From Cytobacillus oceanisediminis 2691 (GTDB lineage Bacteria > Bacillota > Bacilli > Bacillales > Cytobacillaceae), in contig NZ_CP015506.1 in NCBI RefSeq assembly GCF_000294775.2, positions 4,935,501-4,999,500 on the forward strand: a DNA stretch of 64,000 nt, given 5' to 3'. Each line of letters begins with the position of its first letter. The first letter of the stretch is position 1. Below are positions 42,033-51,872 of the stretch, in pieces. The translations under genes were made by a program, and so were the position numbers. The notes below the pieces were generated by a model. That model searched no databases. It saw only the letters and a program-made list of their open reading frames with translations, and was not told the DNA's origin.

Positions 42033-43040
42033 CTAATTTGTATAATAGGTCCTATACCATTTTACAAACTCAGCAAGGCCATCTTTTAATGTTGTCGAAG
42101 GGGCGTATCCCACTTTCATTTGAAGATCTTCAATATCCGCATAAGTCGCTTCAACATCACCAGCCTGCATTGGAAGGAACTCCATATTTGCCTTTTTGCC
42201 TAATAATTCTTCTAAGGTGTTAATGAATTCCATTAACTCTACTGGTTTATTATTTCCGATATTGAAAATTTGATAAGGTGCATAACTAGTACCTGGATCA
42301 GGATTTTTTCTATCCCAATCTTTATTCGGCTGGGGAGCCTTATCAATTAATCTCACAATACCTTCAACAATATCATCAATAAATGTAAAGTCTCTCTTCA
42401 TCTTTCCATGATTAAAGACTTTGATAGGCTCTTCATTTAATATTTTCTGTGTGAAAGAAAAATAAGCCATATCTGGTCTTCCCCACGGCCCATATACTGT
42501 AAAGAAGCGCAAGCCTGTTGTTGGAATTCCATACAAATGGCTATATGTGTGTGCCATTAACTCATTTGCTTTCTTCGTCGCAGCATAAAGGCTGACAGGG
42601 TGGTCCACATTATCATGAACTGAGAAAGGCATCTTTACATTAGCGCCATAAACTGAGCTTGAAGAGGCATACAATAAATGCTTTACCTTGCTGTTACGGC
42701 AACCCTCTAATATGTTAGTAAAACCTACTAAATTTGAATCTATATAAGCATTTGGATTTTCCAGGCTATATCTTACCCCTGCCTGGGCCGCAAGGTTAAT
42801 AACTACCTCAAACTTATTGTTTTGAAATAAATTCTCTATTTTATATCGATCTGCTAAATCTGTTTCATAAAAAGTAAAATTAGAATAGTCTTCAAGTATG
42901 GCAAGACGATCTTGCTTTAACTTTGTATCATAATAGTCATTGATGTTATCTATTCCTATAACATTAAAGCCCTCTTTTAGGAGTCTATTTGTTAGATGAA
43001 ATCCGACAAACCCTGCTGCACCTGTTACGAGTATAGTCAT
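42033..43040 (-). CDS. UDP-glucuronate 4-epimerase-like NAD-dependent epimerase
   Basis: A 335-residue extended short-chain dehydrogenase/reductase. NAD motif VTGAAGFVGFHLTNRLL, then IGIDNINDYYDTKLKQDRL, the mark of the UDP-glucuronate/UDP-galacturonate epimerase group (LpsL/Cap1J/GAE). Catalytic YAATKKANELMAHTY and the TVYGPWGRPDMAYFSFT motif follow. It probably converts the UDP-glucuronate made by Ugd to UDP-galacturonate. An alternative is UDP-glucose or UDP-GlcNAc epimerase, but the DNINDYYD motif and neighbours favour the acid. Confidence 0.85.
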   Translation of the reverse strand: MTILVTGAAGFVGFHLTNRLLKEGFNVIGIDNINDYYDTKLKQDRLAILEDYSNFTFYETDLADRYKIENLFQNNKFEVVINLAAQAGVRYSLENPNAYIDSNLVGFTNILEGCRNSKVKHLLYASSSSVYGANVKMPFSVHDNVDHPVSLYAATKKANELMAHTYSHLYGIPTTGLRFFTVYGPWGRPDMAYFSFTQKILNEEPIKVFNHGKMKRDFTFIDDIVEGIVRLIDKAPQPNKDWDRKNPDPGTSYAPYQIFNIGNNKPVELMEFINTLEELLGKKANMEFLPMQAGDVEATYADIEDLQMKVGYAPSTTLKDGLAEFVKWYRTYYTN

Positions 43041-43070
43041 ATAAGTATAATCCTCACTTTTCTTAAATTT

Positions 43071-44171
43071 TTATAGATTATAGATTTTTTGATATTTTTC
43101 CGACATTTTAATCGCACTTAATTGTTCCCTAATTATTTCAAGAGCTGAATTTACAGATCTTTCATAGTCACCATGTACTAATAAATCTAATTTATTTCCT
43201 AGTTCATCGCTATCACCAGTGGTAAATATCTCGCCAGCATTTTGATTATAGTCAAGAATTTCTTGATGTTGATCAATGTCTGATAAACAAACTGGAATAC
43301 CGCTTGCAAGAGCCTCAAGTACTGAGTTTGGGAGCCCTTCAGATAGAGATGCTGAAACAAAATAGTCAGCACTTTTTAAATATTCATCTACATTTCTTTT
43401 ACGTCCCAATAGTTGGATATTGGTTGTATTTTTAATTCTCTCTCTACATTCATCAATTAATGTTCCTTCACCTAGAAAGAGTAATATACTATTCTTAAAA
43501 AAATTACTTTTTTGAAATCCCTCTATTACAGTTATGGGATCTTTACGTGCACTTAAATGGCCTACCGAAATAAAAATTCTTTTATTTTTTGGTAATCCTA
43601 GTTTTTCTCTAAGATCCGTTTTTTCTATTTCTGACACACTTGAAAATTTATTTGTATCTACTCCATTTTGTACAACCTTAAGTTCTAAACCGTGTTTTTT
43701 TAGTAACTTGTATATTGTATTAGAACATGCAACTGGATTATCAATTTGTTTGAGGGCCTTAATGTGCTGCCAGGCCATCAATTGACCTAAAAATTTGCCG
43801 TACGTCATTGGGTAATCTTCATATGGATAGTTTCTTAATGTTGCAACTCTTTTGTAGCCTTTTAAGTATCTTGATGATAGTGTATCACTTCTAATTCCTT
43901 GTGTATGAACCACATCAGGTTGATACTCTTTAACTAACTTAAGCAATGAGCGTGAACCTTTTATAACCCCCCCCAACCTCGATAACCCCAGTGAAATTAC
44001 AGGAATTTTGGCGTCTTTAAACTTTTGGATATCAGTTTCCTCTGGTTCAGATGATAAAGTTATAACCATAGGTTCAAATATATCCTTAGGAAGGTTATTA
44101 ATAATATTATATAACTGATTTGTTGGACCACTTTTTTTTAGAGTTGATACAACATAACATATTTTTTTCAT
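43071..44171 (-). CDS. Glycosyltransferase family 4
   Basis: A 366-residue GT-B enzyme, first glycosyltransferase upstream of the epimerase gene. It starts MKKICYVVSTLKKSGPTNQLYN, then HTQGIRSDTL. The donor half shows IFISVGHLSARKDPITVIEGF, LFLGEGTLIDECRERI and VSASLSEGLPNSVLEALASG followed by IPVCLSDIDQHQEI, with the two conserved glutamates. The DNA here is more AT-rich than the first 15 kb. The sugar it adds is not known. Confidence 0.87.
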   Translation of the reverse strand: MKKICYVVSTLKKSGPTNQLYNIINNLPKDIFEPMVITLSSEPEETDIQKFKDAKIPVISLGLSRLGGVIKGSRSLLKLVKEYQPDVVHTQGIRSDTLSSRYLKGYKRVATLRNYPYEDYPMTYGKFLGQLMAWQHIKALKQIDNPVACSNTIYKLLKKHGLELKVVQNGVDTNKFSSVSEIEKTDLREKLGLPKNKRIFISVGHLSARKDPITVIEGFQKSNFFKNSILLFLGEGTLIDECRERIKNTTNIQLLGRKRNVDEYLKSADYFVSASLSEGLPNSVLEALASGIPVCLSDIDQHQEILDYNQNAGEIFTTGDSDELGNKLDLLVHGDYERSVNSALEIIREQLSAIKMSEKYQKIYNL

Positions 44172-44207
44172 AGTTATTGCTCCTTAATCCTAGAACAGAT
44201 TTCCTTT

Positions 44208-45446
44208 TTAAACCTGGATCGAACCACTTTCTTTCCTCTTCAAGTAAATTTTTATAGCTACAAAATAAAAACCAAAAGCGAAATAAAATGGCCTAAAGTC
44301 AATAAAAGTTGAAACCAAAACAGATAAAACAATTATTGAAAATAGGAATATTATAAGTGAGTTTGTAAAAAACCTTTTCCCTTCAGAATCTAGACCTTTC
44401 TTTTGTAGTAGGAAATAGTCTTTAAATAACACTATATGCATATATATATATAACAAAGCCGGTATGAATCCATATCCTACTAATAGCGTAAGCAAGAAAA
44501 AATGAAGACTTTGTTTTTTTTCAATATCTGGTTTCCAAACATCTGATATAATAATATTTCCTGCTCCAACTCCCAAGTAATTACTTTCTTGGAATATTCT
44601 AAGGCCTTCATTAAACATATGGATCCTTATATTGATTGAGGAGCCTTGCCGATTAAGCTGTTCAATTAATGTTTCACCCGAAGATTCCTTAGATATTTGA
44701 TACAAAACAATAGGTGAAAGTATTAGAATTATAGAAATAATACCTACAAGAATTTGTTTTTTCCATTTAATTCGACTTTGAATCAAATATAAAAATATAA
44801 ATAAAACAAATTGTAAGAAGAAAGTTAATTGTCCTAGTCTGGCTTCTGCAAGGGATATCGTAACAAGAATTAAAAATAATAATATAGTGTTTATTTTGAT
44901 ATATTTCCGGCTAATTATTTCTGAAAATAAAAAGGGTGCCAGGATGAGCAAGGAAGCTGCCAAGTTATTTTCATTCGAAAAAGTCGCAGTAACTTTTGTA
45001 CCTGGTATAAAAAAATCTATTATTCCATGGATCGAGAGAATAAGTATGACAACCTTGATTGGTGGAATTATCTTTAAAAGAATATTCTCAGAAGTCAAAA
45101 ACTGATTAAATATAATGATTATCAGCAATCCGATTATAATATGAACTACCTCAGTATAACTTTCCATACCATGTGCTTTTACAAGACTAACTATACTTAA
45201 AAGACAAAGTATATAAAAAAAGATATTTTCTTTAGTAATAATGGGAGTTTCTATTTTAAATACACGACGGGTTAGATAAGCATGCAATATAATTAATAAT
45301 ATTATTATTGGAAACAAATATATGAATTTATATAACCCATATCCTCCACCAATAAGAAAAGAAGGTATAAGTAAATAGATGATTAGACTGGTAATTAAGT
45401 CTTTGCTTATTATGGATTTAATTATTGAATCAGATATTTGGTTCAT
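44208..45446 (-). CDS. Wzy / O-antigen ligase family polymerase (locus B)
   Basis: A 412-residue protein with about 11 hydrophobic helices. The central loop has RQGSSINIRIHMFNEGLRIF followed by QESNYLGVGAGN, the Wzy_C-type pattern, and a KQSLHFFLLTLLVGYG stretch. It would polymerise the locus B repeat. It overlaps the next upstream glycosyltransferase gene by four bases (ATGA). It shares little sequence with the locus A polymerase, which suggests different repeat units. Confidence 0.88.
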   Translation of the reverse strand: MNQISDSIIKSIISKDLITSLIIYLLIPSFLIGGGYGLYKFIYLFPIIILLIILHAYLTRRVFKIETPIITKENIFFYILCLLSIVSLVKAHGMESYTEVVHIIIGLLIIIIFNQFLTSENILLKIIPPIKVVILILSIHGIIDFFIPGTKVTATFSNENNLAASLLILAPFLFSEIISRKYIKINTILLFLILVTISLAEARLGQLTFFLQFVLFIFLYLIQSRIKWKKQILVGIISIILILSPIVLYQISKESSGETLIEQLNRQGSSINIRIHMFNEGLRIFQESNYLGVGAGNIIISDVWKPDIEKKQSLHFFLLTLLVGYGFIPALLYIYMHIVLFKDYFLLQKKGLDSEGKRFFTNSLIIFLFSIIVLSVLVSTFIDFRPFYFAFGFYFVAIKIYLKRKESGSIQV

Positions 45447-46552
45447 GTTTTTATCAGTCCTATTAATTCATTAATATTATTTTCCAAATTGAATTTTTCC
45501 AAGGCCTCATTTACTGTATTAAGCGATAATTTTTTAAATTGTACAGTTTTCAGCAACTTTAAACATTCATCATTATTTTCAATTAAATAACCCGTCTTTT
45601 CTGTGATAACTTCCAGTGCACCGCCTTTTTTTCTAGCTATAACAGGAGTACCACTAGCAATAGATTCGATATAAACTAAACCTAAAGATTCTTCATAGTT
45701 AGATAATGACCAAAAAATGTTTGCAGCAGAATAAAAATAATTTAACTCTCTTCTTTCCAGTTTACCCACAAAGGTCATTGATGTATTAATATTATCACCT
45801 AAGGATAACCTTTTAAGCTCTCTTAAATAATCTCCATCACCAACAAGTATCCAATGGTAGTCAAAACCTTGTTTTAGCAGATCCCTGAATATTTCGTACA
45901 TCTCTTTATAACCTTTACCAACTACAACTCTACCAGCTGATAGAATAATTTTTTTATTCATTCCAATATTGTACTTATTTCGGATATCAGTCTTTAGAAA
46001 CTCGTACTCATCCAAATTAATACCATTATATATAACCTTTACTTTTTTTGATGCAGAGGAATCTTTTAAAAAAGGGTACATTTTATTTTTCATATACTCA
46101 CTTACAGCAACAATCGAGTGTGCATTGTTTAAAAGTTTGATATAGCGCTTTTTAAATTTTAATATCCTAAAGAAGACTGAAGGTGATTTAAATATTTTTT
46201 CAGGTTCGCTCCCATGTAGATAAATAATACTTTTTTTTTGTATGGAAACAGGGAAAAATAAGCTGGCTGTTAATGCAGCACCAATGTCGTTAATAATGAT
46301 TTTGTCATAGTCCCCCATATTCATTTCTTTGAGTTTTTTCCAATAAAAATAAGGGCCCATTTTCGGCAATATTTTTACTTCTAAATGTCTAAAACCACTG
46401 TTAATGATAGCTTTACTATTTTTATAATTATTAGTTACAGCAGTTACTTGAATGTTTTTTTTAGTTAATGAATTAGCTATATCATAAGCTACCATCCCAG
46501 CACCACCAACTTTTGGAGGAAACTCATGGGAAAACAACAGAACCTTTGTCAT
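45443..46552 (-). CDS. Glycosyltransferase family 4
   Basis: A 369-residue GT-B enzyme. It starts TKVLLFSHEFPPKVGGAGMVAY, the glycine-rich acceptor loop of this family. The donor half has IILSAGRVVVGKGYKEMYEI, WILVGDGDYLREL and LSNYEESLGLVYIESIASGT followed by PVIARKKGGALEVI. It overlaps the genes on both sides by four bases, so translation is coupled. It probably builds the locus B repeat; donor unknown. Confidence 0.87.
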   Translation of the reverse strand: MTKVLLFSHEFPPKVGGAGMVAYDIANSLTKKNIQVTAVTNNYKNSKAIINSGFRHLEVKILPKMGPYFYWKKLKEMNMGDYDKIIINDIGAALTASLFFPVSIQKKSIIYLHGSEPEKIFKSPSVFFRILKFKKRYIKLLNNAHSIVAVSEYMKNKMYPFLKDSSASKKVKVIYNGINLDEYEFLKTDIRNKYNIGMNKKIILSAGRVVVGKGYKEMYEIFRDLLKQGFDYHWILVGDGDYLRELKRLSLGDNINTSMTFVGKLERRELNYFYSAANIFWSLSNYEESLGLVYIESIASGTPVIARKKGGALEVITEKTGYLIENNDECLKLLKTVQFKKLSLNTVNEALEKFNLENNINELIGLIKT

Positions 46553-47382
46553 GATGCCACCCTTCTTCTCTTTTTCTGCATTAAGCCTTTATAATACAAA
46601 AATTTAAATGGAATACTCATTTTAAATAACAACAAAACCCTTTGTTTGGTATTAAGGTATTTAAAATAATTTAAAGCCTTAACCTTGCTCTTATTAAATA
46701 TGCAAATGTTAGCAAGCTTAAAATATTTATTTTCACCTGAATTTACTCTAACACTTTTTGGATTAATTCTATAAAATAACAACGGTTTTTTTAAATAGTA
46801 AAATTCCACCTTGCTTTTTATAAATTTTGTCCATAATTCATGATCCTGGCCAGTTTTATATTTATCATTATAGTAACTTACATCATCAAAGATTTTTTTC
46901 TTTACCATGACTGTTGGATGGGGAATATAATTTACATAATTCATTACTTTAATTATGTCTTTAATCCCCTCCGGTCTCCATGATTGGCATATTTCATTTC
47001 CTTTATAATCAATTAATATTGTATCTGAAAAAACAAAGTCAACCTTTTCACACTCTTTAAACACTGTTATCTGATCTGCAAACCTATTAGGAAAAGCAAT
47101 ATCATCCCCGTCCATACGTGCAATTAAATCACCTGTTGCTTTTCTAATCATATTATTTAAAGATTTAGTTAATCCAAAATTTTGCGGATTATCTATTAAT
47201 ATAATTCTTTCATCTATTTCAGCATAAGATTTTATTATGTTTAATGAATTATCATTAGAACAATCATTTGTAATAATAAACTCAAAGTTTTTGTATGTTT
47301 GATTTAAAATACTTTCTATAGATTCTATAAGGTAATCTTCATTATTGTACACTGACATTATAACTGAAATCTTCAGTGACAT
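46549..47382 (-). CDS. Glycosyltransferase family 2
   Basis: About 277 residues, a GT-A enzyme. Start MSLKISVIMSVYNNEDYLIES; conserved TNDCSNDNSL, the metal-binding MDGDDIAFPNRF and the TGQDHELWTKFI motif. The ATG at 47382 is preferred because the ribosome binding site GGGAG would be only two bases from a GTG at 47391. A basic C-terminus (MQKKRRRVAS) may hold it at the membrane. It adds an unknown sugar to the lipid-linked locus B unit. A related GT2 is at 50677. Confidence 0.87.
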   Translation of the reverse strand: MSLKISVIMSVYNNEDYLIESIESILNQTYKNFEFIITNDCSNDNSLNIIKSYAEIDERIILIDNPQNFGLTKSLNNMIRKATGDLIARMDGDDIAFPNRFADQITVFKECEKVDFVFSDTILIDYKGNEICQSWRPEGIKDIIKVMNYVNYIPHPTVMVKKKIFDDVSYYNDKYKTGQDHELWTKFIKSKVEFYYLKKPLLFYRINPKSVRVNSGENKYFKLANICIFNKSKVKALNYFKYLNTKQRVLLLFKMSIPFKFLYYKGLMQKKRRRVAS

Positions 47383-47408
47383 TTTAATCACATCTCCCTA
47401 TCAGGATG

Positions 47409-48884
47409 TTACAAATCCTCAACCTCTTTTGTGCTCTTATTCCTTAATACATTTAAATCCAAGAGGTTTAATTTAATAAAAAACAAAGCTGACAAGATAA
47501 AAACAATAACTTTAATTAATATTAATACTATTGGAGAAAGAGGCATTTTATCAATTAAATTTTGAAGAATAAATGCAATTCCAAAAATAGTTATTACTAC
47601 TCCAATTCTATTAAAATTATAAGAGACTTTTATTAACCTTTGACTAACAACATAATATAGTATAGAGACTATTGTATAGCTAATTAATGTAGCATATGCA
47701 GCACCATATATTTCGTATTTGGGTATGAAAAGTAAATTTAGTCCGATGTTTAAAATGGCAGCTGTCATTATTAAATATAGCGTTTTATGTGTTTGCTCTT
47801 TAAGAATAATTGTACTTCCAAGCATATTCGCTATTCCCCATATTATTAAAGAAAGGATAATTATCCAAATGATATTAAATCCTTCACTAAATTTCGGGTC
47901 AATTATTAAGTTATAGATCTGATAAAAGAACGAATATAAGAATAATACTAAAAGAAATACAATCGAAATAAAGTTCTCAATAACTCTTTTTAGAAAACCC
48001 TTAAATTCAGTATCACTGTCGTTCCCTTTCTTCATAACAATAGGGATAACAGCATACCTGTAGGGAACAATGACAAATTTTGAAAATGCATCTGCAAATT
48101 TATAGCCCATAGCATATATACCAACTGCAGACATCATTCCAAAGTACTTTAAAATATATTGGTCTCCAGAAGTTAATACTAGGGAAAAAATCATACCTGG
48201 CACCATTGGAATTCCTATTTTCACCAGGTTAAATGCTACTTCCTTTTCAAACTTAAAATCACTTATATAGTAGTTTTTTAAAGAATATATAATAGAAATG
48301 ATAAAAAAGATTAAGTATGAGTAAAAGTAAGCATCTAGGAAACCGGTATATCCCTGATTAAGAACAACAATATAGTATATTATCAATAAAACTTTTGATA
48401 TGGTTAGGCTTACGCTGAATGTTACATATATTAATGCCTTTTGCTCTAATCTTAGTAAGTTAATGATAAATTCTGCAAAAACAGCAAAAGAGATTATCCC
48501 CAATAATTTAAAAATACTAACTTTCTGCATATCTATTCCAACAACTACATTTATCCAATAAACGTCAGTTAATGCTACAACGGCTAATAAAAATGTTATA
48601 AAGAATAAGTATATAATAAAAATTGTATACAAGATGCTTGTTCTTTTACTTTCATTACTTTTAAAAAACTTTGCCGTAAAGGAAGTTTCCAACCCAAGTT
48701 TAATAATAATTGACCCTATTTGTATAAAAATTGTAAGCAATGCAATTTTACCGAATTCAGCAGTAGAAAGCGCTTTTGAATATATTGGAACAAGAAAGAA
48801 AGTTATTACGGCAACAAGAACGTTACCAAAAAAGTATACTCCTACCTTATTCAGTAAAGGATTAGACATTAGTCTGCTAAACAT
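47409..48884 (-). CDS. Wzx-type polysaccharide flippase (locus B)
   Basis: A 491-residue protein with about 14 hydrophobic helices over the full length. The N-terminal LLNKVGVYFFGNVLVAVITFFL and the PIYSKALSTAEFGKIAL motif are typical of polysaccharide exporters (PST family). It would flip the locus B repeat. It is not closely similar to the flippase at 25138, in line with a different substrate. Very AT-rich DNA. Confidence 0.9.
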   Translation of the reverse strand: MFSRLMSNPLLNKVGVYFFGNVLVAVITFFLVPIYSKALSTAEFGKIALLTIFIQIGSIIIKLGLETSFTAKFFKSNESKRTSILYTIFIIYLFFITFLLAVVALTDVYWINVVVGIDMQKVSIFKLLGIISFAVFAEFIINLLRLEQKALIYVTFSVSLTISKVLLIIYYIVVLNQGYTGFLDAYFYSYLIFFIISIIYSLKNYYISDFKFEKEVAFNLVKIGIPMVPGMIFSLVLTSGDQYILKYFGMMSAVGIYAMGYKFADAFSKFVIVPYRYAVIPIVMKKGNDSDTEFKGFLKRVIENFISIVFLLVLFLYSFFYQIYNLIIDPKFSEGFNIIWIIILSLIIWGIANMLGSTIILKEQTHKTLYLIMTAAILNIGLNLLFIPKYEIYGAAYATLISYTIVSILYYVVSQRLIKVSYNFNRIGVVITIFGIAFILQNLIDKMPLSPIVLILIKVIVFILSALFFIKLNLLDLNVLRNKSTKEVEDL

Positions 48885-48911
48885 TTCTTTGCTCCTTATA
48901 TAAAAATTGTT

Positions 48912-49517
48912 TCAGATATAAAAGTTCAGCTTCTTAATTATTTTTGCTGGATTACCCACAGCCAATGAATTTTCTTCAATATTTTTTACTACGATACTAC
49001 CGGCTCCAATTACACAGTTATCACCAATTTTAACTCCATCCAGGATAGTAACATTGCCACCTATCCATACATTGTTTCCTATTTCAATACCGCTTCCTTC
49101 TATCCCTTGCTGATATATATATTTATCTGAATTAGTAAAAATATGGTTCATTGCCATAATTTGAACGTGGGGTCCTATTCTTACGCCGTTGCCAATTTTT
49201 ATATCTCCCCATGATCGAAAAATAGAGAATTGATTAACTGTAGAATTATCACCAATTTCAATACTTTTATTAAGAGCTTCCAATATAACATAGTCTTCTA
49301 TAGTAACGTTTTTTCCTAAAATTATTTTCCCATCACGGTATGAATACAAATAAACCCTATCTCTAATTCGGCTTTTCTCACCAAGTTCAATATTATTAAT
49401 GTTTTTCATTTTCACAGACCTTGATATTCTTGTAGAGTTTCTAAAATTTAGAAATATGAAAAACCATTTATTAAAAAATAAAGTTCCTGATAATAAAATT
49501 TTACGAATATATTTCAT
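48912..49517 (-). CDS. Hexapeptide-repeat O-acetyltransferase
   Basis: About 201 residues from ATG at 49517, which has GGAGAGG five bases upstream. An ATG at 49583 is in frame but has no good ribosome binding site. Left-handed beta-helix repeats run from about residue 45 to 190 (GKNVTIEDYVILEALNKSIE, GNGVRIGPHVQIMAMNH with the catalytic-type His, GNNVWIGGNVTILDGVKIG). This is the maltose/capsule O-acetyltransferase family. It probably O-acetylates the locus B polymer or its lipid intermediate. Confidence 0.85.
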   Translation of the reverse strand: MKYIRKILLSGTLFFNKWFFIFLNFRNSTRISRSVKMKNINNIELGEKSRIRDRVYLYSYRDGKIILGKNVTIEDYVILEALNKSIEIGDNSTVNQFSIFRSWGDIKIGNGVRIGPHVQIMAMNHIFTNSDKYIYQQGIEGSGIEIGNNVWIGGNVTILDGVKIGDNCVIGAGSIVVKNIEENSLAVGNPAKIIKKLNFYI

Positions 49518-49585
49518 TTCTACCTCTCCAGAATTTCTTTTTATTGTCCCAATAAAAAGAGCTGCCTTCTTGACAGCCAACATTG

Positions 49586-50662
49586 TTAGAATAAATTTAT
49601 TCGACCTACTACCTTTTTATAAATAGATAAAAAAGGCTTGTACTTATGGTTCACTAAACCAATTAGTTCTGCAATAATCTCTAAAACAACCATTAGAATA
49701 AATAATATTATTAATGAACCCCATAATGTTGTTCTTGAAAAGATTATAGCTACCAAACCAAATAGAATACTAATACCATATATAGATAATACAGTGTTTC
49801 TATGAGATAACCCTAGTGAAAGTAGCCGGTGATGCAAATGTCCTTTATCAGGAGCTGAGATCGGCATTTTATTGACCAGTCGCCGAATAATAGCAAAAGT
49901 GGTATCAAACACAGGAACTCCCAGAATAATAACCGGTACGATAAAACTGAATAAGGCCACGCTTTTGTACATTCCCAATAATGATAAGATGGCTATGCAA
50001 TATCCTAAAAATAAAGCACCTGTATCCCCCATAAAGATTTTAGCAGGGTGGAAATTAAAATATAAAAATCCAATACAACTTCCAAGTATAACCAATGACA
50101 AGGAAAGGATAAGTGCATTTCCATTTATTGCAGCAAGTATTGCTATTGATAGAATCGCTATTATTGATATGCCATTAGCCAAACCATCCAAACCATCTAT
50201 TAAATTAATAGCATTTGTAATAGCGACAATCCAAAAAATTGTTATTGGATACGCCCAGATACCAAAGTCCACTGTTCCATAGCCTGGTATGTTAATAAAG
50301 TCTATTAGCAAGCCTGAGTAGGCAATGATGCCAGCAACTGCAAGCTGTCCGATAAATTTAATTTTTGCAGATAATTCAAATCTATCATCTAGTACACCTA
50401 TAATGATGATTATGCAGGCACCCAGTATTATGGCAGTCAAGTCAGACTTATAGAGCCCGCTTGAAAAGTAACCTGTTATACAGCCAATAAAAATGGCCAG
50501 TCCTCCAAGCCGCGGCATAATCTTTTGGTGAACTTTTCTTTGATTTGGTCTATCAGTTGCACCAATTTTAAAAGCAAGTTTTATTATAAAAGGGGTAACC
50601 AGAAATGCCGTAATGAGAGATATGAGAAATGGCAGCAAATTAAATATATCCATATATTGCAC
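49586..50662 (-). CDS. TagO/WecA family initiating glycosyl-1-phosphate transferase (copy 2)
   Basis: A 358-residue protein with about 11 transmembrane helices. It has the same motifs as the copy at 27795: RKVHQKIMPRLGG, GVLDDRFELS, NAINLIDGLDGLANG, GFLYFNFHPAKIFMGDTGAL followed by FLGY, SAPDKGHLHHRLLSLG. The two proteins can be aligned by eye over their whole length, so they are recent paralogues. One would start each polymer. It stands near the 5' end of the locus B operon, after one GT2 gene. Confidence 0.92.
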   Translation of the reverse strand: MQYMDIFNLLPFLISLITAFLVTPFIIKLAFKIGATDRPNQRKVHQKIMPRLGGLAIFIGCITGYFSSGLYKSDLTAIILGACIIIIIGVLDDRFELSAKIKFIGQLAVAGIIAYSGLLIDFINIPGYGTVDFGIWAYPITIFWIVAITNAINLIDGLDGLANGISIIAILSIAILAAINGNALILSLSLVILGSCIGFLYFNFHPAKIFMGDTGALFLGYCIAILSLLGMYKSVALFSFIVPVIILGVPVFDTTFAIIRRLVNKMPISAPDKGHLHHRLLSLGLSHRNTVLSIYGISILFGLVAIIFSRTTLWGSLIILFILMVVLEIIAELIGLVNHKYKPFLSIYKKVVGRINLF

Positions 50663-50676
50663 CTCTTTTATAAATT

Positions 50677-51543
50677 TTATAAACCCCTGCTCCTTGAAAC
50701 ATTTTCTTCTTTGATCCCTAAACGTTGGCGGGGATCCAGATGTTTACTAAATCTCAAAGCAATCTTTTTCAAAAAATCAGGCATTAAACCCAAAACGATC
50801 GGTATTGCAGTATATAAAACACGGCTTTGCAGCGGGAACATTAGCAAACCTGTTCCCCTCCATCTTATTTTAGCATCCAAGATGCGGTGGCTCATTTTGC
50901 GTTTACTAACATGTCCTTCTATTACTCTATACTTAAATAGAAACTCTGGGAGATTTGCTAATAGAAGCCCCTTAGACAAGCACCTGAACCACAGCTCGTA
51001 ATCCTGTGCAACTCTAAAATTTTCATTATAGCCGCCTACACTTTTTATTTGCTCCGTTCTCATCATTGCAGTAGGATGGATAATAGGGTTTGCTTTCCCT
51101 ATCATTTTTTTTATACCATTTATATCAATAGGTACATATCTTTTATTTAGAATCTTCCCCTGTTCATTCACATTGAACGCCCAAGTACCTAATACAGATA
51201 TCTCTGGGTTTTTTTCTAGAAATTGAAATTGCTTTTCAAAACGTTCAGGCAATGCAATATCATCCGAGTCCATTCTGGCAATAAATTTTGATTCTGATAG
51301 ATTTATAAGATAATTAAGGTTTCTCGTTAAACCACAATTTTCTTTATTTACCTTAACTAATTCGATTCGGGAATCCTTTTCACTCCACTCATTAATAATA
51401 GACACGGTATCATCAGTAGAATTATCATCTATTATTTTTACAGTGAAATCTTCAAATGTTTGCTTTGATATGCTTCCAAGAGCTTCATTTAAAAACTCTC
51501 CAGCGTTATAAGTGGACATTATGACTGTTAACTTTCCACTCAA
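50677..51543 (-). CDS. Glycosyltransferase family 2
   Basis: A 288-residue GT-A enzyme. Start MSGKLTVIMSTYNAGEFLNEAL; DDNSTDDTVS; metal-binding MDSDDIALPERF; AQDYELWFRCL. It has the same plan as the GT2 at 46549. It is the first gene of the locus B operon. The C-terminal region (about 230-288) has a hydrophobic stretch (SRVLYTAIPIVLGLM) that may attach it to the membrane. Confidence 0.87.
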   Translation of the reverse strand: MSGKLTVIMSTYNAGEFLNEALGSISKQTFEDFTVKIIDDNSTDDTVSIINEWSEKDSRIELVKVNKENCGLTRNLNYLINLSESKFIARMDSDDIALPERFEKQFQFLEKNPEISVLGTWAFNVNEQGKILNKRYVPIDINGIKKMIGKANPIIHPTAMMRTEQIKSVGGYNENFRVAQDYELWFRCLSKGLLLANLPEFLFKYRVIEGHVSKRKMSHRILDAKIRWRGTGLLMFPLQSRVLYTAIPIVLGLMPDFLKKIALRFSKHLDPRQRLGIKEENVSRSRGL

Positions 51544-51872
51544 AGAATATCACCAACTTACTTTTTTATATAGTTCCGACAAATTCTTACAAAAATCTTA
51601 ATAATTATAACATAAATATGAACCTTTTAAAGGTGATTTTTCTAAAATAAACTTAATCAACGTAAAAATAGCGCCCTTATTTGTAACTTTCAAGTAATTA
51701 TTGTAATGATAATGTTAAAAAACTAATTCATTTTTATGAAAAACGACCTATTTACTCTTTGTCTATTTTTAATCATTATGAGCTGAATTGCAAATACAAA
51801 ATTTGTAAATAATTATCAAAAACTATTTAAAGTAAAAAATCGCTTAGTCAGATATCTAAGCGACTTTTTACT
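51544..51872. other. Intergenic region upstream of locus B
   Basis: A 329-base AT-rich gap before the first gene of locus B and after the S8 protease stop. It should hold the locus B promoter. Apart from the terminator at 51834-51869 I see no repeat, RNA signature or open reading frame that I can support. Confidence 0.5.
51834..51869 (-). terminator. Terminator after the CWB2 subtilase (bidirectional form)
   Basis: The stem TCGCTTAG / CTAAGCGA (51840-51847 and 51856-51863) is flanked by AAAAAA on the left and TTTTT on the right, so it can work in both directions. It lies just past the protease stop. Confidence 0.85.
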
